Virus record (IMG/VR): IMGVR_UViG_3300010370_000297
Span: 1-21,013 of that record
Strand: one strand, 5' to 3'
Length of the DNA: 21,013 bases
Origin: a virus
Below the pieces are notes generated by a model. The model was given only the letters and a program-made list of their open reading frames with translations. It ran no database searches and was not told the origin of the DNA. The position numbers and the translations under genes were made by a program. Below, piece by piece: positions 1-5,549 of this stretch (within the stretch, counting starts at the first letter, position 1; every line of letters starts with the position of its first letter).

Positions 1-213
1 AAGGATGAGCTGTATGATAATCTAATCTCAGACTATTCTGATCTCTCTAAGTGGCTAACTAAAAAGAGATTCACTCAGTGGCTGAATGCTTATGGCATCT
101 ACAAAGGAATGAAGATCCTGGAAGGTAAGACAGTCAATAGGAGATGGATAGAATATGGGGAAGCTGTGCATGATGTATGGGATGATATGTCACCAAAAGA
201 AGAAATTTTTTAA
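1..213 (+). CDS. C-terminal end of a probable phage primase/helicase (partial)
   Basis: The reading frame is open from the first base of the window and stops at TAA 211-213, so only the last 70 residues are present. The fragment is rich in charged and aromatic residues (SKWLTKKRFTQWLNAYG near residues 16-32, then GKTVNRRWIEYG). This resembles the winged-helix tail that closes D5/VapE-type phage primase-helicases, where a 'F..WL..Y....G' pattern is common. The catalytic domains would lie upstream and cannot be seen. The nuclease and recombination genes that follow fit a replication block. The open frame is certain; the product name is an inference from a short tail. Confidence 0.5.
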   Translation, partial: KDELYDNLISDYSDLSKWLTKKRFTQWLNAYGIYKGMKILEGKTVNRRWIEYGEAVHDVWDDMSPKEEIF

Positions 214-223
214 CACATATACA

Positions 224-469
224 ATGAAAACAACTGAAGAAATACTGGATCAGATGCTAGAGACATTTAAAACTACTAAGATGAAGGATACAGATCCTAA
301 AAAGCTGTGCTTTATGATGAGCTCAGATCTATATCATAGGCTGCATGATAAGAAATCCTATAAGAAATTCAAAATCTATCATTCAGATCTTCTGAAAATG
401 GATACAGCTTTCATTCTCTCTAGAAGAGATAAGGATAGATACATTAAATATTTAAACGCATTGACATGA
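224..469 (+). CDS. Hypothetical phage protein, 81 residues
   Basis: I do not recognise this gene. The frame could begin at ATG 155, but that start lies inside the upstream gene. ATG 224, eleven bases after the upstream stop and preceded by an A-rich stretch, gives a natural start (MKTTEEILDQML). The product is basic and mostly helical by composition, with many Lys, Asp and Tyr residues, one Cys (in LCFMMSS), no membrane segment and no signal peptide. The stop overlaps the start of the next gene as ATGA (466-469), suggesting translational coupling to the nuclease gene. A replication-linked role is suggested only by position. Confidence 0.6.
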   Translation: MKTTEEILDQMLETFKTTKMKDTDPKKLCFMMSSDLYHRLHDKKSYKKFKIYHSDLLKMDTAFILSRRDKDRYIKYLNALT

Positions 470-945
470 ATAAAGAAAACAAAGCCAGATTAAAGGTCCT
501 AGAGACTGCATATCTCACTAAGAAATATCCTTCAGTGCCTACATATGCTCTAGCCTATACTTCATTTAAGGATAATTCAGCTAATGAGCTTACTAAATCT
601 ATAGTAAAGTTCCTAATAATGTCAGGCTGGCAGGCTGAGAGAATAAATACGATGGGAGTATACAGGGAAGCTAAGAAAGTACAGGACATGGATGGGATCA
701 CTAGAGTAGTAGGCAAAGGAAAATATACTCCTTCTGGAAGCACTAAAGGATCTGCTGATATCTCAGCTACCATTTATGGAAGATCAGTTAAGATAGAGGT
801 CAAATATGGAAGAGATGTGCAGTCTGAAGCTCAGAAGAAATACCAGCAAGCCATTGAAGCAGCAGGTGGAATTTATCTAATCGCTAGAGAATTTGATTCA
901 TTTATTGAATGGTATGATAAATTCATATCAGAATTGAAAAAATAA
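466..945 (+). CDS. VRR-NUC-like PD-(D/E)XK nuclease
   Basis: A 159-residue protein whose second half carries a PD-(D/E)XK nuclease core: G-S-A-D98 (GSADISATIYG), then I-E111-V-K113, then Q123 and a GGIYLIAR strand near 134-141. This order (G..D, ExK, a helix with Q, then G.Y.hA) is the pattern of the VRR-NUC and related Holliday-junction-resolvase-like nucleases found in phages. The first ~85 residues are less clear and may bind DNA. It would cleave branched or other DNA during replication or recombination, with two metal ions. It starts inside the previous stop (ATGA) and lies before the ERF and exonuclease genes. The fold is well supported; the substrate is not known. Confidence 0.75.
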   Translation: MNKENKARLKVLETAYLTKKYPSVPTYALAYTSFKDNSANELTKSIVKFLIMSGWQAERINTMGVYREAKKVQDMDGITRVVGKGKYTPSGSTKGSADISATIYGRSVKIEVKYGRDVQSEAQKKYQQAIEAAGGIYLIAREFDSFIEWYDKFISELKK

Positions 946-948
946 CCT

Positions 949-956
949 TATATTTG
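949..956 (+). promoter_or_regulatory. Bacteroidota-type -7 promoter element (TATATTTG)
   Basis: TATATTTG matches the Bacteroidota -7 consensus TAnnTTTG and lies in the short gap between the nuclease and ERF genes, 21 bases before the ERF start. I do not see a -33 TTG at good spacing. It would drive the recombination genes with a short leader. The gap, A/T rich with repeated AAATA, has no Shine-Dalgarno sequence, as is usual in this phylum. Confidence 0.5.
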
Positions 957-977
957 TAAAACCTTAAATAAATAAAT

Positions 978-1514
978 ATGAAAAAAGAGAGCACTGGCAA
1001 TGTCAGTATTTACATGAAGCTATGGAAAGCTAAGCAGTCCATAGGTAAGATTCACAAGAATTCCATGAATCCACATTTTAAGAAGTCTTATGCTGATCTC
1101 ACAGCTATCCTGGAGATAGTAGAGCCTATTCTATTTGAGAATGGCTTACTATGTTTGCAGCCTGTAAAAGATAATGTAGTATGTACTCAGATAGTAGATA
1201 TAGATTCTGGAGAATATGTGGAAAGCTTTATGACTCTTCCAGTACTGACTGATCCACAGAAGATCCTGGCAGCTATCACTTACTTCAGGAGAGCAACTAT
1301 CTCCAGCTGTTTATCACTATCTGTCACTGATGATGATGATGGGAATGCAATAGCTCAGGCAGTTAAGGAATCTGCTAAGCCTAAGATGGATAATCAGATG
1401 TTTAATAACTTCCTAGAAGCTTTAAAGAAAGGTACTAATAAATGGCCAGTAGAGAAAGTAGTAGATACTTATGATCTCACTAAGGAGCAAATGGATAAAA
1501 TTATCACAGTATGA
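978..1514 (+). CDS. ERF-family single-strand annealing recombination protein
   Basis: A 178-residue protein matching the ERF (Essential Recombination Function) family of phage P22 type. The conserved N-terminal pattern is present: NPHFKKSYADLTAILEIV at residues 31-48, then EPILFENGLL, a long beta region, and KILAAITYFRRATISSCLSL at 95-114. After an acidic run (TDDDDGNA, 117-124) the C-terminal third is variable, as in other members. ERF proteins bind single-stranded DNA and anneal complementary strands, usually working with a 5'-3' exonuclease. Such an exonuclease is encoded at 1725-2369, with one small gene between. The start is set by a -7 promoter just upstream and A-rich bases before the ATG. 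Confidence 0.85.
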   Translation: MKKESTGNVSIYMKLWKAKQSIGKIHKNSMNPHFKKSYADLTAILEIVEPILFENGLLCLQPVKDNVVCTQIVDIDSGEYVESFMTLPVLTDPQKILAAITYFRRATISSCLSLSVTDDDDGNAIAQAVKESAKPKMDNQMFNNFLEALKKGTNKWPVEKVVDTYDLTKEQMDKIITV

Positions 1515-1723
1515 AACAGACTGCAATACAATGGTTACAACAAAAACTTTTAGATAATGGGGTTATATTAGTTGGTAGTGATTATGAATTAATTGAACAA
1601 GCCAAAGAAATGGAGAAAGAGCAGATATATAAAGCGTTATGTAGGGGGCATAGTGACTGCGGAGTATTCACAATGACATCTGAATGTGAACAATACTACA
1701 ACGAAACCTTTAAATCCGAATAG
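1511..1723 (+). CDS. Small conserved phage protein, 70 residues, of atypical codon use
   Basis: A 70-residue protein starting inside the ERF stop (ATGA, 1511-1514). The pattern TAIQWLQQKL...YELIEQAKEMEKEQI is one I associate with small proteins of unknown function common in phages and mobile elements of Bacteroidota. It is likely all helical and soluble. Its codon use differs from its neighbours: Leu is almost always TTA, Gln mostly CAA, Val includes GTT, and it has at least four CpG in 213 bases (AAAGCG, TGCGGA, CAACGA, TCCGAA), whereas the 1,510 bases before it have three. That suggests recent arrival from the host or another phage. No function can be assigned. Confidence 0.7.
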   Translation: MKQTAIQWLQQKLLDNGVILVGSDYELIEQAKEMEKEQIYKALCRGHSDCGVFTMTSECEQYYNETFKSE

Positions 1724-1724
1724 T

Positions 1725-2369
1725 ATGAAATTCAGAGCATCACAAATAGGAAAGCTTATGACTCTGCCTAAGAGCAAAAGCGAGAAGCTCTCAGAGGGAG
1801 CTAAAACTGAGATACTAGCACTGGCTAAACAGTACTATTTTGGATACAAGACTGATCTCAATGATAGGAAAGTGAAGAAAGGACTTCTCCAGGAGCAGGA
1901 CAGCATAGATCTGCTGAATGTAGTAAGGATAGAAGACTACCAAAAGAATGAGATCAGGCTAGAGAATGACTATCTATCTGGATGCTGTGATATCATCACT
2001 GAGAATAGTATCATAGATGTTAAGACTTCCTGGGATCTGGAGAGCTTTCCTGCTACAATTAAGGAAGCAGAGAAGAAATCTAATGCGAAGCTGTACGAAT
2101 GGCAAGGAAGAGCATATATGATGTTGTATGATAAGCCTAAATTTGAGCTGATTTATTGCATGGTGGATACTGATCCTGATCATGAGCTAGAGCTACTTAA
2201 TCCCTGGGATGATCTGTCTACTCATAGAGTATCTCACATAGAGCCTAGAAAGAGAATAACTGTGCTCACTTATGAGAGAGATCTAGAGATAGAGGAATTT
2301 ATGCAGAGCCATCTGGCAGAGTGCCATAAGTACTATTTAGAATGTATTAAAGAACTAACAAATAAATAA
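1725..2369 (+). CDS. YqaJ/lambda-exonuclease-like recombination nuclease
   Basis: A PD-(D/E)XK exonuclease-like protein of 214 residues. It opens with RASQIGKLMT, a common start of YqaJ-type recombinases. E57 lies in KGLLQEQDSI; D89 lies in SGCCDII; the core D98-V-K100 lies in SIIDVKTSWD; and YEWQGRAYMML at 124-134 matches the Q/Y helix of the family. The partner is the ERF annealing protein upstream: exonuclease plus annealing protein is a standard phage recombination pair. I chose ATG 1725, one base after the upstream stop, because it starts directly at the conserved RASQIGK. An in-frame GTG at 1686 would add 13 residues and overlap the previous gene. Confidence 0.8.
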   Translation: MKFRASQIGKLMTLPKSKSEKLSEGAKTEILALAKQYYFGYKTDLNDRKVKKGLLQEQDSIDLLNVVRIEDYQKNEIRLENDYLSGCCDIITENSIIDVKTSWDLESFPATIKEAEKKSNAKLYEWQGRAYMMLYDKPKFELIYCMVDTDPDHELELLNPWDDLSTHRVSHIEPRKRITVLTYERDLEIEEFMQSHLAECHKYYLECIKELTNK

Positions 2370-2375
2370 ATAAAC

Positions 2376-2588
2376 ATGAGTAATTATGACAATTCAGGAG
2401 CTCTATTCAAGAATTCCAAAAAAGAAAAAGAAAGCCAGCCAGATCTTACTGGGAAGATCACTGTAAATGGAGTAGACTACAATCTATCAGGATGGAATAA
2501 TACTACTAAAACAGGAGATAAATATCTAGCTATTAAAGTATCAGAATTAAAACCAAAGGAAGATGATACAGATCCTTTTAACTGGTAG
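2376..2588 (+). CDS. Small DUF736-like protein, possibly DNA-binding
   Basis: A 70-residue protein with the pattern YDNSGALFKN...PDLTGKITVNGVDYNLSGWNNTTKTGDKYLAIKV, then an acidic tail ending DTDPFNW. The order (short lead 'G.lfkn', a 'G.i.v.G..y.lsgW' strand pair, a Lys-rich turn, then a 'l.i.v' strand) resembles the small beta-rich phage and plasmid proteins grouped near DUF736. An acidic, aromatic C-terminal tail is also seen in single-strand DNA-binding proteins, and the position after the ERF and exonuclease genes would suit an SSB-like helper. That role is inference. The start ATG is seven bases after the upstream stop. Confidence 0.65.
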   Translation: MSNYDNSGALFKNSKKEKESQPDLTGKITVNGVDYNLSGWNNTTKTGDKYLAIKVSELKPKEDDTDPFNW

Positions 2589-2757
2589 TTTCTCAGAATG
2601 GCTGAGGCAGGAGATAAAGTCTAAGATCACTAAAAGATATAAGCTCTCCATGATAGCTGAGGATATGGATGTATCATATATGCAGCTCTGGAGATTTCTC
2701 AAAGGTGAAAAAGTTAACCAGGATTTCATAGACAAAGCTATGAAGTTCTTATCTTAG
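2563..2757 (+). CDS. Small helix-turn-helix DNA-binding protein
   Basis: A 64-residue protein overlapping the previous gene by 26 bases. Residues ~28-62 (LSMIAEDMDVSYMQLWRFLK, then a final helix DFIDKAMKFL) have the spacing of an XRE/Cro-like helix-turn-helix: 'lA...gvs...l.rfl.G...'. The first 12 residues (MIQILLTGSFSE) sit in the overlap and look less natural, but no other ATG lies in frame before the domain. A small Cro-like regulator is plausible and the next gene is a sigma-like factor, so this may be a control node. Targets are unknown. Confidence 0.6.
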   Translation: MIQILLTGSFSEWLRQEIKSKITKRYKLSMIAEDMDVSYMQLWRFLKGEKVNQDFIDKAMKFLS

Positions 2758-2764
2758 TCCTTTC

Positions 2765-3274
2765 ATGTTTTGGAATAGAGAAGCATATAAGATAGCAGAA
2801 AAAATCACGGGAGGGCATGAGCTTTCCTGTGATCTGGTGTCTCATGTGTTTCTCATTCTGAACAGATATACTCTATCAGAGGAAGATCTTCCTAGGACCT
2901 TTGCCAGATTCGCTTATAATCAGTGGAACTGGAGAGAGAGTGACTTCAATAAAACAATGAGAGGTAGAAATACCATAGAAATCACTGATATTATTGAAGA
3001 GGATACTATACTATCTTCTGATCTACAGGATAGATTCAGAGACTATCTAGAAAGCTCTCCTGAGAATGATAATGAGCTATTTTGTAAAGAGATAGCTAAA
3101 ATGTATATTTGTGGCATGACATATAGAGAGATACGATCTGAGACAGGGATATCTTTAGATATGATTAACAAAGCACTAAAACAATTTAAAAATGATGTAT
3201 CTAATACCATTAATAGCAGTGGGAGCAGCGAGAGCTATCTTAACTCTTCCCCTGCCAGATTTGAAACCATTTAA
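2765..3274 (+). CDS. Sigma-factor-like transcription regulator
   Basis: A 169-residue protein with a C-terminal sigma-70 region 4-like helix-turn-helix: CKEIAKMYICGMTYREIRSETGISLDMINKALKQFKNDV near residues 107-145, with 'GMTYREI' leading the first helix and 'SLDMINKAL' as recognition helix. The N-terminal half (REAYKIAEKI...DLVSHVFLIL) is helical and could stand for a divergent region 2, as in ECF-like factors; this length suits a small sigma factor. The last ~20 residues are Ser/Asn rich and overlap the next gene by 83 bases. It may redirect host RNA polymerase to phage genes, but it could also be a plain DNA-binding protein. Confidence 0.6.
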   Translation: MFWNREAYKIAEKITGGHELSCDLVSHVFLILNRYTLSEEDLPRTFARFAYNQWNWRESDFNKTMRGRNTIEITDIIEEDTILSSDLQDRFRDYLESSPENDNELFCKEIAKMYICGMTYREIRSETGISLDMINKALKQFKNDVSNTINSSGSSESYLNSSPARFETI

Positions 3275-3404
3275 CTGTATGAGCTGCTTATCCTTCTGGA
3301 TCTGTGCTATCACATGCTCATTTATTGACTTACAGCTTATTCCTTTAGGATTTCTAGCCTATTTACTATCTGATTTAATTTTGATTTATGAATATAAGCG
3401 ATGA
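3192..3404 (+). CDS. Small membrane protein with a Cys-x-x-Cys motif
   Basis: A 70-residue hydrophobic protein. A first membrane segment covers residues ~2-19 (MYLIPLIAVGAARAILTL), then PFNCMSCLSFW gives C29-x-x-C32 at the membrane edge, and one or two further hydrophobic stretches span ~34-66, ending in YEYKR. The 'PF.C..C.SFW' pattern is common in small membrane proteins of phages and mobile elements from Bacteroidota. Its function is unknown. The start lies 83 bases inside the sigma-like gene, an unusually long overlap. No later ATG before the first membrane segment is available, so the overlap appears real. Confidence 0.6.
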   Translation: MMYLIPLIAVGAARAILTLPLPDLKPFNCMSCLSFWICAITCSFIDLQLIPLGFLAYLLSDLILIYEYKR

Positions 3405-3741
3405 TTTAAGAGCTCAGGCTGATAGATTCTATAAGACTAGATCATTTAATCTTAGCCATAGACTAAAACAGGAGCTTTCTGAATGGTACCATAATAGATT
3501 TAATAAGTCTCTAAATATCAAATGTGGGACCTGTATCAGGAATGCCATGAATGATCTTCTATCTGATATGCTAGGAGATGAGCCAGCTATCAAAGCTAAG
3601 CCTCAGATCACATTTATAGGAGTAAAGCAGAAGAGACTGGATGAGATGAGCTATAGAGAGCTTAAAGATCTAGCCAAAGCTAAAGGAATAATAGGCAACT
3701 TTAAGAGAGAGAAACTAATAGAGGAGCTCACTAATGGATGA
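3388..3741 (+). CDS. Hypothetical protein with a C-terminal SAP-like motif
   Basis: A 117-residue basic protein. The N-terminal part has KCGTCIRNAMNDLLSDML (residues ~45-62), a Cys-x-x-Cys helix common in short phage proteins of this kind. The C-terminal ~30 residues (RLDEMSYRELKDLAKAKGI, then NFKREKLIEEL) look like a SAP motif, a helix-turn-helix fold that binds DNA: 'ms..eLk.lak..gi.g...r.elie.l'. It overlaps the membrane protein gene by 17 bases and the next small gene by eight. DNA binding is inferred from the SAP-like tail only. Confidence 0.6.
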   Translation: MNISDDLRAQADRFYKTRSFNLSHRLKQELSEWYHNRFNKSLNIKCGTCIRNAMNDLLSDMLGDEPAIKAKPQITFIGVKQKRLDEMSYRELKDLAKAKGIIGNFKREKLIEELTNG

Positions 3742-3880
3742 AGTACTGGCTTCTGATGATGGGATCATATTTGAGAGAGTAAAATATCTCTACTATGATG
3801 AGCATAATGATGAAGATGTGTGCATGAGTGCTAATGGAGAGGTGAAATCCTACAGATATATAAAAGATATTGAAGATTAA
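3734..3880 (+). CDS. Very small acidic hypothetical protein, 48 residues
   Basis: An open frame of 48 residues begins at ATG 3734, overlapping the previous stop by eight bases, and ends at TAA 3878-3880. The product (MDEVLASDDGIIFERVKYLY, then YDEHNDEDVCMSANGEVKSY and RYIKDIED) is acidic with alternating polar and aromatic residues, suggesting a small beta-sheet protein. Codon use (AGA for Arg, GAT, TCT, no CpG) matches the surrounding phage genes, and the position fills what would be a ~130-base gap in an otherwise tight operon. I do not recognise a family. Confidence 0.5.
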   Translation: MDEVLASDDGIIFERVKYLYYDEHNDEDVCMSANGEVKSYRYIKDIED

Positions 3881-4061
3881 CCTAGGAAAATATCGAATAA
3901 TTCTAATAGATGATATTTACTATGTCCTAGAATATAAATATAAAAGAGTGCCAGCATGGAAAATATGGAAAAAGAAGAGGAAGATCTACTACTTAATGAG
4001 CTCAGAAGGATTCAACAGCTTAAATCAGGCCGTTACATTTATAAAGAGAGAATTATTATGA
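3870..4061 (+). CDS. Small basic hypothetical protein, TTG start
   Basis: A 63-residue very basic protein (about 15 Lys/Arg, many Tyr and Trp; KYKRVPAWKIWKKKRKIYYL in the middle). It has no ATG before residue 43. An in-frame stop at 3861 leaves TTG 3870 as the only good start, overlapping the preceding small gene by 11 bases. The pattern (two strands, a basic linker with Trp, then 'FNSLNQAVTFIKREL' as a closing helix) looks like a genuine small domain. Its stop overlaps an ATG (4058-4061), continuing the coupling. The function is unknown; nucleic-acid binding is possible from the charge alone. Confidence 0.5.
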   Translation: MKINLGKYRIILIDDIYYVLEYKYKRVPAWKIWKKKRKIYYLMSSEGFNSLNQAVTFIKRELL

Positions 4062-4123
4062 TAGCTCTCTGGCTAGCAGTAGCAGCTTTATTCTGGACAT
4101 TAATCTTATCTTTAGTCCTATGA
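4058..4123 (+). CDS. Possible 21-residue membrane peptide
   Basis: Starting at ATG 4058, inside the previous stop, this frame encodes only MIALWLAVAALFWTLILSLVL: one complete hydrophobic membrane span. Its TGA (4121-4123) overlaps the next ATG (4120). The fit of both ATGA junctions suggests a translated peptide. The frame is also open upstream to ATG 3965, which would give 52 residues with a charged cytoplasmic lead (MEKEEEDLLLNELRRIQQL) but a 97-base overlap with the previous gene. Either form could be real, or it could be a chance overlap. No family is recognised. Confidence 0.35.
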   Translation: MIALWLAVAALFWTLILSLVL

Positions 4124-4812
4124 AGATAGTAGCTCCTATTCCTGTTTATGGAAGGCTTCCTCTGGTGAAGCTCACAGTATCTAGGCTGCAATCATTTGGA
4201 GTAATTCCTATAATGATAGGCCATGAGCCAGAGGCTAAGCAGTTAGCTTTAGATCTAGCCTGTGACTGGATGTCATGCTCCAATGATCCTCTAGGGAATA
4301 AATGGAATGCTGGATTCCAGGCTGCAAAGTGCTATGATCCAGATGCTGTGATATTTATGGGGAGCTCAGACTGGTGCAGTGCTCAGTATATTGAAACAGC
4401 TAAAGAGTATCTTAATCAATATGGGATGCTAGGAATGTTAGGATGTCATTTTGCTGATGTAGCAGATGAGATAAGACTAGTCAACTGGAAGGGATACGGC
4501 ACAGGGCCTAGACATAATGAGCCTATAGGGATAGGAAGAGTGCTCAATAGAGAGCTTCTACAGAAGATTAATTATACTCCTTTTGACAGCAGGCTATCAT
4601 CAGGACTAGACTGGTCCATGTGGCTCAAAGCTATAGCTGCTAAAGTAGAGATAGGAATCATTCCTCCAGAAGATATACAGCTTCTATCTATCAGCACAAA
4701 CAGATGGAATAATAAACATAAGTTCCTGGATCACTGGTCAGGTAAGCTTCCTAGTGAGAAGCTAGATCCAAAGCTTCTGGATATAAACTTCTCAGACATT
4801 TACAAGCTATGA
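4120..4812 (+). CDS. GT-A fold glycosyltransferase-like protein
   Basis: A 230-residue protein with the features of a family-2-like (GT-A) glycosyltransferase. It opens with MKIVAPIPVYGRLPLVKLTV, typical of the nucleotide-sugar-binding strand and first helix. DPLGNKWNAGFQAA (56-69) matches the usual 'G...A.N.G...A' segment, and DAVIFMGSSDW (75-85) stands where the DXD metal motif usually is; here it is S-S-D-W. A later GLDWSMWLKA (162-171) resembles the acceptor-side E/D-D-W motif. There is no membrane segment. It likely transfers a sugar from a nucleotide donor to an unknown acceptor. It forms an overlapping three-gene run with the next two genes. Confidence 0.65.
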   Translation: MKIVAPIPVYGRLPLVKLTVSRLQSFGVIPIMIGHEPEAKQLALDLACDWMSCSNDPLGNKWNAGFQAAKCYDPDAVIFMGSSDWCSAQYIETAKEYLNQYGMLGMLGCHFADVADEIRLVNWKGYGTGPRHNEPIGIGRVLNRELLQKINYTPFDSRLSSGLDWSMWLKAIAAKVEIGIIPPEDIQLLSISTNRWNNKHKFLDHWSGKLPSEKLDPKLLDINFSDIYKL

Positions 4813-5549
4813 TGCAGGGATATATAAGTGAGTCACTTCAGGGCCTAGAGACAGGATTAATCTATAAATATGAACTGATAGGATATACAGATAATCATAT
4901 GCCAGTAGTATTCATGGGTATGTATCGAGAGGATGAATTCAACCTACTAAAACAGCATGAAGGACCAGCTACTGTAGTATATTTCGGATCAGATGCACTA
5001 GATCTAGATCCTGAGTGGGTAGAGACTCTGAGACAGCATGTGAACATAGGAGTATCTGAGCAGGTAGTGAATACTCTATATTCCAAAGGTATCAGAGCTG
5101 TTCACTTTCCATTTAATGCTGTAATCCCTGATAGATGGATAAATAAACCTTTAGGAGATAAAATATTCTGGTATTCTGGGAATGCTCCAGAGTATTATGG
5201 GCAGGAGTTCATAGATCAGATCAGAGAGAGATTGCCATATACTATCATCAGAGCAGGATCAGATACATTCACTAGAGAGCAGCTGGTAGATGTTTATGCT
5301 CAGTGCTTTATAAATCTGAGACTTACTCCTCATGATGGCTGTCCCAATACTAATATAGAGATGGGCCTAATGGGCAGGAGATCTATCTACAATGGAGATC
5401 TGCCATGCAGTATCAGATGGAATACTGTAGATGATATCTGCGAAAGCATAGAGAGAGAATATCTGAGAAGAGATAAAAATAATAAACAAATAACCACTAT
5501 TTATAAACAATTCGTAAATTATGAGAGAATGTCAACGCTGTTTGTTTAA
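4809..5549 (+). CDS. GT-B (GT4-like) glycosyltransferase
   Basis: A 246-residue protein that overlaps the previous gene as ATGATG/TGA. Residues ~115-200 look like the C-terminal, donor-binding half of a GT4-type transferase: KIFWYSGNAPEYYGQEFIDQ (118-137), TIIRAG (145-150), a helix with YAQCFINLRLTPHDG (163-177), then PNTNIEMGLMGRRSIYNGD (179-197), where E184 could be the conserved acidic residue. The N-terminal half is short for a full GT-B fold, so the enzyme is compact. It probably adds a sugar in the same glycan or modification as its neighbours. The stop lies 29 bases inside the next gene. Confidence 0.6.
   Translation: MMQGYISESLQGLETGLIYKYELIGYTDNHMPVVFMGMYREDEFNLLKQHEGPATVVYFGSDALDLDPEWVETLRQHVNIGVSEQVVNTLYSKGIRAVHFPFNAVIPDRWINKPLGDKIFWYSGNAPEYYGQEFIDQIRERLPYTIIRAGSDTFTREQLVDVYAQCFINLRLTPHDGCPNTNIEMGLMGRRSIYNGDLPCSIRWNTVDDICESIEREYLRRDKNNKQITTIYKQFVNYERMSTLFV

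Noticed and set aside
155-223. Longer start (ATG 155) for the 81-residue gene at 224-469
   Set aside because: It would lie inside the primase-like frame and add 23 unnatural residues; ATG 224 after the upstream stop is a better start.
1686-1724. GTG start for the YqaJ-like exonuclease
   Set aside because: ATG 1725 lies one base after the previous stop and begins at the conserved RASQIGK motif; the 13 extra residues overlap the previous gene.
3104-3111. TATATTTG as a promoter inside the sigma-like gene
   Set aside because: It lies in the helix-turn-helix coding part, encoding Tyr-Ile-Cys, and no gene starts at useful distance; likely chance in AT-rich sequence.
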